Assembly (NCBI GenBank): GCA_030682505.1
Contig: JAUXOH010000239.1
Coordinates: 1-8,630 of the forward strand
DNA from: Candidatus Didemnitutus sp.
GTDB lineage: Bacteria > Verrucomicrobiota > Verrucomicrobiia > Opitutales > Opitutaceae
Direction of reading: 5' to 3'
DNA: 8,630 bases
Part shown: positions 1-5,792 of the stretch, piece by piece
Numbering within the stretch: the first letter of the stretch is position 1
How the letters are laid out: each line of letters opens with the position of its first letter
The notes under the pieces: generated by a model
What the model saw: only the letters and a program-made list of their open reading frames with translations
Told to the model about the DNA's origin: nothing
Database searches by the model: none
Translations under genes and position numbers: made by a program

Positions 1-156
1 CTCCCTTATCTTAACTTAATTTATCCGATCCGCTGTCCAACGGACGGGGTCCACCTCACCCTCTTGCTGCTTTGGCTCGCCGCCGCCTATTTTCTGCTCC
101 GCATGCCGAAATTTCCCGGGGCGGGCCTACAGAAGTCGTCAGGTCTTGATTCTTGA
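1..156 (+). CDS. Possible C-terminal end of a small membrane protein (partial)
   Basis: Frame 1 is open from the left edge to a TGA at 154-156. Its only notable content is one hydrophobic stretch, residues 19-33 of the visible part (LTLLLLWLAAAYFLL), followed by a short polar tail (RMPKFPGAG...). It could be the end of a membrane protein whose start lies outside the window. Against this, the first 40 bases are unusually AT-rich for the region and look more like intergenic DNA, and there is no ATG or GTG before the hydrophobic stretch; a TTG at 64 is the only candidate start. I do not recognise a family. It would overlap the longest reading of the next gene but not that gene's preferred start. 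Confidence 0.25.
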   Translation, partial: LPYLNLIYPIRCPTDGVHLTLLLLWLAAAYFLLRMPKFPGAGLQKSSGLDS

Positions 157-229
157 CTGGTGTTCCTGGTCGGCCACCGCGCGCCCTTTCCCCTTTGCCA
201 GCGTCCGCCCGGCCGCGCATCGTCCGCGG

Positions 230-760
230 ATGGTTCGCTGTGTTGCCGTCATCCTTCTGCTCTGCGGCCTCGCGGGCTGCGCCAAGCCGCCGCTGCCTGA
301 CCTCATTGTCCGCGCGGCCAGCAGCGAGGACCTGGCGTCGTTCCGCGCGGAGCTGGGTACACGGTTCCCGGCAGTGGAGCTGGAACCCTTCGACACCGCC
401 TTGAACGAGCTGCGGCTTGACGCGATGCACCGCAACGTGGCGACCGTCGCCGCGCGCGAACTCGACATGCTCGCCGCCGTGAACGGCGGGACCGTCCACG
501 CCGCGCAGATCCTCGGCTGGCAGGCGCGCCGCGCCCGGTTCGTGCGCGAGACCGCCCTCTTCGCCGACATGCTGGCCCACGATCTCAAGGCGCAGCAGGA
601 GTCCGCCACCGGAGTTTCCCAGACCGTCACCAACCGCATCCAGAATTCGCAGGACATCCTCGCCCGGCTCGCCCGTGATCTCGCCGAGACCGACCAGCGC
701 TTGGTCGCTTGGGGTGCCCCGCCCGCCCCTGCCGCTCCATCCGTCAGGCAGATTCCTTAG
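230..760 (+). CDS. Short lipoprotein, function unknown
   Basis: A 176-residue protein with a clear lipoprotein signal: MVRCVAVILLLCGLAGC, a hydrophobic core followed by the lipobox L14-A-G-C17, so it should be lipidated at Cys17 and tethered to a membrane. The rest is rich in Ala, Arg, Glu and Leu and looks mostly helical, ending in a Pro/Ala-rich tail (APPAPAAP). No catalytic motif is visible and I do not recognise the family. The frame is open further back to an ATG at 146, but the added 28 residues would bury the signal peptide, so 230 is preferred. No Shine-Dalgarno precedes it. A TTGCCA (195-200) and a CATCGT (218-223) end 6 nt before the ATG, which would suit a leaderless transcript. 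rsmH follows on the same strand after about 130 bp. Confidence 0.72.
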   Translation: MVRCVAVILLLCGLAGCAKPPLPDLIVRAASSEDLASFRAELGTRFPAVELEPFDTALNELRLDAMHRNVATVAARELDMLAAVNGGTVHAAQILGWQARRARFVRETALFADMLAHDLKAQQESATGVSQTVTNRIQNSQDILARLARDLAETDQRLVAWGAPPAPAAPSVRQIP

Positions 761-892
761 TCCCGTCCGCGGGCGATCTCAGATTACCTTCCCGGCCGAG
801 GCGCGTGGCCCGCTCGTCAGGCACCCCGCCTCGTTGTGAGGCCCGCGCGCCGACTCTTGTGCCTTGCCGCAAAGTCGGCCAAACAAGAGGAA

Positions 893-1971
893 GTGACCGA
901 CTTCCCCACCTCGCCCGATGCTGATGCCACCCCGACGCCGCATCGGCGCCGTCCCCGCTACCAGGGCAAGAATCCCCGACGCTTCGAGGACAAATACAAG
1001 GAGCATGACCCTCAGCGTTACGCGGCCGACGTCGCCAAGGTCATCGCCTCCGGCAAGACGCCCGCGGGCAGCCACCGCCCCATACTTGTCGCCGAGATCG
1101 TCGAGGTGCTGGCCCTCCAGTCGGGCGAGATCGTCGTGGACTGCACGCTCGGCTTCGGCGGCCACGCGCGCGAGCTGCTGCCGTCGTCGCCTCCGGCGGT
1201 CGGCTTATCGGCCTCGACGTCGATCCCATCGAACACCCCAAGACCACCGCCCGCCTGCGCGAGGCCGGCTGGGGCGAAGCAGTGTTCACCCCGGTTCGTT
1301 CCAACTTCGCCGGGCTCACCAAGGCGCTGGCCAACCTCGGCCTCAGCGGCGTCGACGCCATCCTTGCCGATCTCGGCGTCTCCTCGATGCAACTCGACGA
1401 CCCCGCGCGGGGGTTTACCTTCAAGACCGACAGCCCGCTCGACCTGCGGCTGAACCCGTCGCGTCCGCCCTCCGCCGCCGACTGGCTCGCCCGCGTTTCG
1501 TCCGCCGACCTCGCCCAAGCGCTCACGGAGAACTCCGACGAACCCCACGCCGCGCTCCTCGCGACCGAACTGACGGAGCGCCGCGCCGCGACGCCCTTCA
1601 CGCGCACGTTGCAGCTCGCCGCCGCCATTCGCGAAATCCTGTTGTTGCAACAGCACCGCCCCGATCCCGCGGCCGATGACGACTGCGTGCGCCGCGTGTT
1701 TCAGGCACTCCGCATCGCGGTGAACGACGAGTTCGGTGTGCTCGATCTCCTGCTCCGCCAGTTGCCCCATTGCTTGAAGTCCGGTGGCCGCGTGGCGATC
1801 CTCACTTTTCACTCCGGCGAAGACCGCCGGGTGAAACACGCCTTCCGCGACGGCGTGCGCGACGGGGTCTATGCGCAGACGAATGACGAAGTCGTGCGGG
1901 CCGGCCCCGCCGAGCGCCGGGCAAACCCGCGCAGCTCTTCCGCCAAACTTCGCTGGGCCATCCGCGCATGA
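893..1971 (+). CDS. rsmH: RsmH, 16S rRNA (cytosine-1402-N4)-methyltransferase, frame broken near 1181
   Basis: RsmH (MraW) transfers a methyl group from SAM to N4 of C1402 in 16S rRNA, tuning the ribosomal P site. The family signature is complete but split over two frames. The first (893 to about 1180) has SHRPILVAEIVEVL and the SAM-binding loop VDCTLGFGGHA. The second (from about 1182) has GRLIGLDVDP (1210-1227), ADLGVSS followed by RGF and LDLRLNPS, FQALRIAVNDEF, TFHSGEDRRVK (FHSGEDR at 1807-1827) and the terminal NPRSSSAKLR. One extra base after 1180 restores HARELL-xVVASGGRLIGLDVD, so one base is probably missing. The repaired protein is about 359 residues, longer than the usual 310-320 because of an N-terminal extension (RRPRYQGKNPRRFEDKYKEH...). 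GTG 893 is preferred; GTG 836 in the same frame is possible. The usual ftsL/ftsI neighbours are absent. Whether the break is a real mutation or a sequence error cannot be told here. Confidence 0.9.
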
Positions 1972-2005
1972 CTCAGCCCGCACTTCCGTTTTTCCGGATT
2001 TCCCG

Positions 2006-2011
2006 TAAACT
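2006..2011 (+). promoter_or_regulatory. -10-like hexamer TAAACT before the RbsD/FucU remnant
   Basis: TAAACT ends exactly 6 nt before the ATG at 2018, the spacing expected if transcription starts at or next to the start codon. A weak -35 (TTCCGT, 1984-1989) lies 16 nt upstream. The same arrangement occurs before the genes at 2805 and 8520. The promoter-like sequence survives although the gene behind it is only a remnant, and it might now drive the HD-domain gene at 2135. Confidence 0.4.
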
Positions 2012-2017
2012 GCTCCC

Positions 2018-2112
2018 ATGTTGAAGACCGAACTGCTTCACCCCGAGATCCTCGCCGCGCTGGCCAGTTCCGGCGATTTTTCCAAGGGCTGATCGCCGAC
2101 GAGAGCTTCTGA
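2018..2112 (+). pseudogene. Remnant of a RbsD/FucU-family sugar mutarotase gene (N-terminal end only)
   Basis: From ATG 2018 the frame reads MLKTELLHPEILAALASSG, which closely fits the N-terminus of RbsD/FucU proteins (MLKxxLLHPEIL..L...GHG), enzymes that interconvert anomers of ribose or fucose. The family then has S-K-V-L-I-A-D-G-N. Here the sequence gives D-F-S-K-G and a TGA at 2090-2092, while the next frame from 2089 continues L-I-A-D-E-S-F and stops at 2110-2112. One missing base therefore links the parts. About 31 of the roughly 145 residues remain, and the catalytic C-terminal part is gone. It is too short to be active. A real 24-codon leader peptide is the alternative, but the family match argues for decay. 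The family assignment is from memory of the motif, without a search. Confidence 0.6.
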
Positions 2113-2134
2113 CCCCAACCGGAACCCCCACGCC

Positions 2135-2680
2135 ATGCCTGTCCCCACCAAAGAAGAAGCCAACACGCTGCTCCACAGCCACGTGAAGGATGAATACCAG
2201 CGCCTGCATGCCTTGATGGTCGCGACCGGCATGGAAGGCTATGCCCTCCAGCTGGAGGAGGACCCGCGGCTGTGGTTTGTCACCGGCCTGCTGCACGATC
2301 TTGATTACGAACTGCACCCCGACGCGCATCCCGGTCCGTCGCTGGCGTGGTTCAAGGAATGGGATTATCCCGAAGCGCTGATCCACGCCGTCGAGGCGCA
2401 CGCCTACGGCTACCACCACTTCAAGACGCTGCCGCAGACCCGGCTCGCCGCCGCGCTGCTGGCCTGCGACGAGATCAGCGGCATCTTCTACGCCTACCGG
2501 AAGATGAACCCCGTGCCCTACAGCCAGATGAAGGCCAGTTCGATCAAGAAGAAGTTCAAGGAGCCCGGCTTCGCCGCCAAGATCGACCGCAGCTCCATCA
2601 CGCTCGGTTGCGAAAAACTCGGGATCCCGCTCGACGACCACATCGCGAACTTGATCCGCTTCCTCGCGCCCCTCGATTGA
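2135..2680 (+). CDS. HD-domain metal-dependent hydrolase
   Basis: A 181-residue cytosolic protein of the HD superfamily, whose members use His/Asp-bound metals to hydrolyse phosphate esters or nucleotides. Visible ligands: H25 in the first helix (YQRLHALMV), the doublet H54-D55 in GLLHDLDYE, nearby H61, H65, H84 and H89, and D112 in ACDEISG. The order GLLHDLDYE...HP...YPEALIHAVEAH...CDEISG...SSIKKKFKEPGFA...R resembles the COG2316 group of predicted HD hydrolases, and its length fits. No signal peptide or membrane segment is present. The substrate is unknown. ATG 2135 is the only good start; there is no Shine-Dalgarno before it. It lies directly after the RbsD/FucU remnant and may use that gene's old promoter. 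Confidence 0.85.
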   Translation: MPVPTKEEANTLLHSHVKDEYQRLHALMVATGMEGYALQLEEDPRLWFVTGLLHDLDYELHPDAHPGPSLAWFKEWDYPEALIHAVEAHAYGYHHFKTLPQTRLAAALLACDEISGIFYAYRKMNPVPYSQMKASSIKKKFKEPGFAAKIDRSSITLGCEKLGIPLDDHIANLIRFLAPLD

Positions 2681-2769
2681 GGCAAGGCGGGGTGCGCTTC
2701 TGCGCGGGTTCGCGTCCGGAGTCGCGGAAGGTGCGCAAGCGCTTTCGGGAAACTTACGGGCTGACGGTC

Positions 2770-2797
2770 TTGCCCCCGCGGCGGGTCCGCCTAGTCT
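2770..2797 (+). promoter_or_regulatory. Candidate sigma-70-type promoter for the NTF2-like gene, likely leaderless
   Basis: TTGCCC (2770-2775) and TAGTCT (2792-2797) are separated by 16 nt, and the -10 ends 7 nt before ATG 2805. Transcription would start at or near the A of the start codon, and there is no Shine-Dalgarno in the gap. TTGCC-type -35 elements also occur before 230 and 7514 in this window. Confidence 0.45.
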
Positions 2798-2804
2798 TTC
2801 CGCC

Positions 2805-3275
2805 ATGAGAACCCCGCTGCCCCGCCGTTCGTTGCTGGCCGCCCTGATGTTGGTCTTCGTCTCCTCCTGGGCCCACGCCCAAGATCCCGACGCCACGCGC
2901 GCCGAGATCACTGCCTCGCTGCACGAGTTCCTGACACAGAACAGTGATCCCGCCCAACACCTACGCTTCTGGGCCGCCGATCTCGTCTACACCGGCTCCA
3001 CCGCCATCGTGCGCACCAAGGCCGAGATCATGAAGAGTGTCACCGCCGCCGCGCAGCACCCTGCCGACCAGCCCGCGGAGCCTTCGCCCATCTACTCGGC
3101 CGAGGATGTTCTCGTCCGGCCGCACGGGAGCACCGCCCTGCTGACCTTTCGGCTCGTGGCCAAAAACCCCGACGGCAGCACCACCACCTATCGCAACAGC
3201 GGCACCTTCCTCCACCGCGACGGCCAATGGCGGGTCGTGACGTGGCACGCGACCAAGGTCCCCGCCGCGGAGTAG
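2805..3275 (+). CDS. Secreted NTF2-like (SnoaL/DUF4440-type) protein
   Basis: A 156-residue protein with a typical signal peptide: basic MRTPLPRRS, a hydrophobic core LLAALMLVFVSSW, and a cleavage site after AHA (residue 25, before QD). The mature part fits the DUF4440/SnoaL-like cone fold of the NTF2 superfamily: an N-terminal helix pair (ATRAEITASLHEFL...), a middle strand DLVYTGS, and the C-terminal strands TALLTFRLVA and TYRNSGTFLHRDGQWRVVTWHATKVP, the last being the best-known signature. Such domains bind small ligands or are isomerases, but many secreted ones have no known activity; no catalytic residue can be named here. It is probably periplasmic. It is followed on the same strand by a pseudopilin after a gap of about 100 bp, with no evidence for joint function. 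Confidence 0.8.
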   Translation: MRTPLPRRSLLAALMLVFVSSWAHAQDPDATRAEITASLHEFLTQNSDPAQHLRFWAADLVYTGSTAIVRTKAEIMKSVTAAAQHPADQPAEPSPIYSAEDVLVRPHGSTALLTFRLVAKNPDGSTTTYRNSGTFLHRDGQWRVVTWHATKVPAAE

Positions 3276-3373
3276 TTCTCCCCTTCGATGCGCACGTCCG
3301 GGGTTTGACCGGCCCTTTACATGGGGAGGCTCGCCAAGCCGCGGCCGGGCGGCCATGCTGCCGGACATTCGCC

Positions 3374-3853
3374 ATGAATTTGCGCCCTCCAGCCAGAAAG
3401 CGATTCGGCCTGCGCGGATTCACGTTGGTCGAGATCATGATCGTCGTGGTGATCATCGGCCTGCTGGCGGCGCTGGCTATTCCGGCGATCAACCGCATGA
3501 AGCGGTCCGCGGTCAGCAAGCGCTACCTCAACGACATGCGGCAAATCCGCGACGGCGTGGAGCGGTATGCGCTCGAGATGGGTTACTATCCCCCCAACGG
3601 CAGCGCGTCGCTTCATCCGAGTTTGAACGGCTATTTGCCCGACAGCATCATGCGCTCCGTCCAGACTCCCCTCGGTGGCATCTGGGACTGGGATTACCAA
3701 CAAAGCGGGGTCACCGCGATGATCTCCGTCTGGCAGTTCACTGCCGATGACCTCCAGTTGCTCGACATCGATCGTTCGATCGACGACGGGAATCTCTCGA
3801 CCGGCATGTTTCGCAAAGCCAACGGCAAGGCCTCGTATATCATCGAACTCTGA
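3374..3853 (+). CDS. Type II secretion/type IV pilus-like pseudopilin
   Basis: A 159-residue prepilin-like protein. A basic leader (MNLRPPARKRFGLRG) precedes the class III signal G15-F16-T-L-V-E20, which prepilin peptidase would cut after Gly15 and methylate on Phe16; the Glu at position 5 of the mature protein (E20) is present. A hydrophobic helix follows (IMIVVVIIGLLAALAIPAI), then R/K-rich N-terminal helix residues, and a globular region with YALEMGYYPPNGS, a common element of GspG-like minor pseudopilins. The product should assemble into a short periplasmic pseudopilus. The frame is open further upstream to 3227, but the prepilin leader fixes the start near 3374. No Shine-Dalgarno is visible. 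No other secretion gene is nearby, so this is an orphan, as is common for such genes in Verrucomicrobia and Planctomycetes. An IS starts about 75 bp downstream. Confidence 0.88.
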   Translation: MNLRPPARKRFGLRGFTLVEIMIVVVIIGLLAALAIPAINRMKRSAVSKRYLNDMRQIRDGVERYALEMGYYPPNGSASLHPSLNGYLPDSIMRSVQTPLGGIWDWDYQQSGVTAMISVWQFTADDLQLLDIDRSIDDGNLSTGMFRKANGKASYIIEL

Positions 3854-3921
3854 CGAACGCGTCGCGCCACGACGTTGGATTCGGTCCTCCCGGCCGCCGC
3901 GCACTCCCTCGGAATGACACG

Positions 3922-3930
3922 GATTACGGG
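3922..3930. repeat. Left direct repeat flanking the IS (GATTACGGG)
   Basis: GATTACGGG at 3922-3930 is repeated exactly at 5257-5265, on the other side of the element, in the same orientation. The most economical reading is a target duplication of 6 bp (GATTAC), with GGG shared with the terminal repeat, or of 9 bp. The repeat core CCCGATTACGGG is itself nearly palindromic, so an inverted relationship cannot be fully excluded. Confidence 0.5.
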
Positions 3931-3935
3931 CGAGG

Positions 3936-3985
3936 TGACACCATTCATCGAACACTTAGCGGACAGCAACCGTCGAACACTTTGG
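3936..3985 (+). repeat. Two tandem 25-bp copies of the IS end motif, left end
   Basis: Positions 3936-3960 and 3961-3985 are adjacent 25-bp units that agree at 18 of 25 positions by my count. They share GACA near the start and TCGAACACTT toward the end. The inner copy is the one that matches the right terminal repeat (18 of 19). The arrangement suggests two transposase-binding sites on the left. Confidence 0.6.
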
Positions 3986-3996
3986 ACTAAAGTTGG

Positions 3997-4053
3997 CGTG
4001 CTGGCGGCGGAGTGAAGGCGAGCGCAGCGAGCCGGAACGCAGCCGCCAGCACG
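3997..4053 (+). other. Strong hairpin in the IS leader
   Basis: CGTGCTGGCGGC (3997-4008) and GCCGCCAGCACG (4042-4053) are perfect 12-bp inverted arms around a 33-nt purine-rich loop. In RNA this would be a very stable GC stem. It lies between the left terminal repeats and the transposase start and could insulate transposase translation from transcripts entering from outside, as known in other IS families. That role is inferred. Confidence 0.6.
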
Positions 4054-4077
4054 GCCGGGATGTGGTAGTCCGAAGCG

Positions 4078-4087
4078 ATGAAAAAAA
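4078..4087 (+). promoter_or_regulatory. ATG followed by an A7 run, candidate slippage site for the transposase
   Basis: ATG (4078-4080) is followed by seven A residues (4081-4087). Read straight, the ATG frame runs out of the transposase frame and gives an unrelated 62-residue product. Read with one A fewer, it enters the transposase frame. Transcriptional slippage on A runs is known for some IS elements. A simple one-base insertion or sequence error would look the same. Confidence 0.4.
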
Positions 4088-4117
4088 CTTTTTCGGCGGC
4101 GAGAGCTCGTCGGCTTT

Positions 4118-5221
4118 GTGCGGCGCGGCGGCAGCTTGCGGGCAGCGGCCCGCAGGTTTCGTTGCACGGCCAGCACGGTCTGGTTTTGGGTCCAGCGGGC
4201 CCAAGGTCAACGGCTGGACCGGGTCAACTGGGCGGATCGACCGAGCGGGACGGCCCAACCGGCTAACCGCACCGCCCGAGGCCTGGAGCGACGCATCGTC
4301 GCCCTGCGCCGCTGGCTGCGGCTCCATGATCCGCTCGGCTACATTGGACCAGAGGCGATCCGGTCCCACTTGTTAGCCCAAGAAGGCGGCGCGCCGAGTG
4401 CCCGCACCATTGCACGGATCCTGCGCCGCCGGGGGGTGCTGCCGCAAAAGCGCCAGCGTCATCCGCCCCCACCGGCCGGCTGGTATTTACCGCGTGTCGC
4501 CGCCGGTCGCGCGGAGTTGGACCAACTGGATGTGGTGGAGGGATTGCAGCTGCGCAGGCAGGGTCCGGTGGAGGTGCTCAATGCCATTTCCCTCTGGGGA
4601 AAACTGGCTTTGGCTGAGCCGACAACCACTGGCTGGCACGTGGAAACGATTACCGCGGTGCTCCGCACCCATTGGCAGCAGTGGGGTCGGCCCGGTTATC
4701 TGCAGATGGACAACGATACGCGCTTCGCGGGCTCCACCCGCGCAGTGCGCCGCCTGGGCCGACTGGTCCGTTTTTGCCTGGCCGAGGGCGTGGTGCCGGT
4801 GTTCGCCCCACCTCGGGAGACAGGTTTCCAAGCGGCCATTGAGAGCTTCAATGGCCTGTGGCAGGCCAAGGTGTGGCAACGCTTCCGGCATCGCCACCTC
4901 CGGCAGTTGCGTTCGCGCAATCAGGCCTTCCTCGCCGCGCACCGCGCCCGCCATGCCCGCGAAGCGGTGTCGCGTCTGCTCACGCCGAGTGCCGCCGCCA
5001 ACCAAATCATCTTCCTCCGCCGCACCGATGCCCGCGGCCGCATCTGGTTGCTCGGCGCCCAGGTCACGATTGCGCCGCACTGGCCGCACCGACTCGTCCG
5101 CGCGACGCTCAACATCTCCACCCACTCTCTGCACTGTCACGCCCTCCGCCGCCGCGATCCCAAGCACCAACCGCTGCTCAAAGCCGGTCGGTTCTCATTG
5201 ATCCTTCCTGCCACTTTTTAG
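4118..5221 (+). CDS. Integrase-core (DDE) transposase, IS481-like
   Basis: A transposase of 367 residues from GTG 4118. It has an N-terminal helix-turn-helix (GGSLRAAARRF...STVWFWVQRA, residues 4-28), a linker, an rve integrase core and a basic C-terminal domain. The DDE triad is visible: D138 in LDVVEG, D198 in QMDND and E242 in AAIESFNG, with FAPPRETGFQAA just before the Glu; the second gap (43 residues) is longer than the usual 35. The C-terminal part ends in a strand-rich segment (RIWLLGAQVTIAPHWPHRLVRA). The same frame stays open upstream to 4082, and KKLFRRRELVGFVRR supplies the missing first helix of the helix-turn-helix. No start codon exists there in frame, but ATG 4078 precedes an A7 run, and losing one A (or a +1 shift) gives MKKLFRRRELVGF. 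The full-length protein would then be about 380 residues. The catalytic residues are intact, so it may be active. Confidence 0.88.
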   Translation: MRRGGSLRAAARRFRCTASTVWFWVQRAQGQRLDRVNWADRPSGTAQPANRTARGLERRIVALRRWLRLHDPLGYIGPEAIRSHLLAQEGGAPSARTIARILRRRGVLPQKRQRHPPPPAGWYLPRVAAGRAELDQLDVVEGLQLRRQGPVEVLNAISLWGKLALAEPTTTGWHVETITAVLRTHWQQWGRPGYLQMDNDTRFAGSTRAVRRLGRLVRFCLAEGVVPVFAPPRETGFQAAIESFNGLWQAKVWQRFRHRHLRQLRSRNQAFLAAHRARHAREAVSRLLTPSAAANQIIFLRRTDARGRIWLLGAQVTIAPHWPHRLVRATLNISTHSLHCHALRRRDPKHQPLLKAGRFSLILPATF

Positions 5222-5229
5222 CCTCAGGG

Positions 5230-5248
5230 GTGTTCGACGGTCGCTGTC
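5230..5248 (-). repeat. Right terminal inverted repeat of the IS
   Basis: Read on the minus strand this is GACAGCGACCGTCGAACAC, which differs at one position from 3962-3980 on the plus strand. It begins 8 bp after the transposase stop codon. No second tandem copy is seen inward of it. Confidence 0.75.
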
Positions 5249-5256
5249 ATCTGCCC

Positions 5257-5265
5257 GATTACGGG
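5257..5265. repeat. Right direct repeat flanking the IS (GATTACGGG)
   Basis: Exact copy of 3922-3930 in direct orientation, the probable target-site duplication. It is followed by TCATT, so the reconstructed empty site would have AATGAC and GTCATT as inverted arms around GATTAC. Confidence 0.5.
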
Positions 5266-5398
5266 TCATTGCAGCGGGAGCCCCAGCGACGGAAATCGCC
5301 TGAAGACAGGTGGGACGCCGGCCCAAGGATGCACCAAGAGCCGTCGTTCTTCCAACAAAGGTTCGCCAAGGGCGGGGTGAGCTGCCGTCGTCGGTGCC

Positions 5399-5680
5399 AT
5401 CGACCTCCATCCTGATCTTCCCGCCTGTGCCGGCTGCGGCCGCTGTTGCCATTGGGTGGTCGAGCTGCGCGCCGGCGACGTGGTGCCGGAGGAGTTCATC
5501 GTCGAACGGGCAGGCGCGCGTTGCCTTGACCAACGCAGCGACGGGGCGTGTGTGGCCCTCGATCCCCAGACGAAGCTTTGCACCATCTACGAACGGCGTC
5601 CCCAGACCTGCCGTGACTTTCACCGCGGCGAAAGTCTCTGTCGCATCGTGCTCGGTCGACCCGCCCCGGCAACTGCCTGA
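5399..5680 (+). CDS. CxxCxxCC (YkgJ/UPF0153-type) metal-binding protein, start unclear
   Basis: The frame encodes C-A-G-C-G-R-C-C-H-W (5426-5455), the CxxCxxCC signature of the YkgJ family of putative zinc- or iron-chelating proteins. The family's second half follows: RCLDQRSDGACVALD, LCTIYERRPQTCRDF and GESLC, all with the expected spacing, and a TGA at 5678-5680. Eight or nine cysteines are present, enough for a metal cluster. The function of the family is not established. The frame opens after a TGA at 5378-5380 but has no ATG, GTG or TTG before the first Cys. The best-placed codon is ATC at 5399, six to ten codons before the motif, where family members start; it may be a mutated ATG or a rare start. 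GTG 5456 would delete the CxxCxxCC motif. The IS lies about 140 bp upstream and may have cut off its promoter. Confidence 0.65.
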   Translation: MDLHPDLPACAGCGRCCHWVVELRAGDVVPEEFIVERAGARCLDQRSDGACVALDPQTKLCTIYERRPQTCRDFHRGESLCRIVLGRPAPATA

Positions 5681-5792
5681 TCGGCTGGCCCGCGGTGGAA
5701 ATCTCGGCCGACCGCCGGCCGCTGGGGGTTCCGACGTTCCGCTCGCGATTTCCTCTCGCCCGGCCGGCGGATTGTGCTATCAGTTCCTGACA

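Larger units (their letters stand above)
3928..5256 (+). mobile_element. IS481-like insertion sequence
   Basis: One transposase gene (open from 4082 to 5221) lies between matching ends. The 19-bp stretch GACAGCAACCGTCGAACAC (3962-3980) is repeated inverted at 5230-5248 with one mismatch (GACAGCGACCGTCGAACAC). Farther out, GGGCGAGGTGACA at 3928 pairs with GGGCAGATGACA read from 5256 on the other strand. The flanking direct repeat GATTAC(GGG) supports outer borders near 3928 and 5256; borders a few bases either way are possible. The left end carries a second copy of the repeat motif and a hairpin that the right end lacks. The element sits between the pseudopilin and the CxxCxxCC gene and breaks no recognisable gene. 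Confidence 0.75.

Noticed and set aside
1018..2019. A 333-codon open frame on the minus strand opposite rsmH
   Set aside because: It lies antisense to a gene with complete RsmH motifs, has no recognisable domain, and long antisense frames are expected in GC-rich coding DNA.
3854..3890. Possible terminator after the pseudopilin (CGTCG/CGACG arms)
   Set aside because: The stem is only five base pairs with an imperfect extension and there is no T run.
4487..5170. Minus-strand open frame opposite the transposase
   Set aside because: Antisense to a transposase with intact DDE residues; composition is that of a shadow frame.
5310..5792. Long upstream extension of the PEP-CTERM frame
   Set aside because: It crosses the CxxCxxCC gene in another frame, has no family content, and would bury the signal peptide that starts at 5793.
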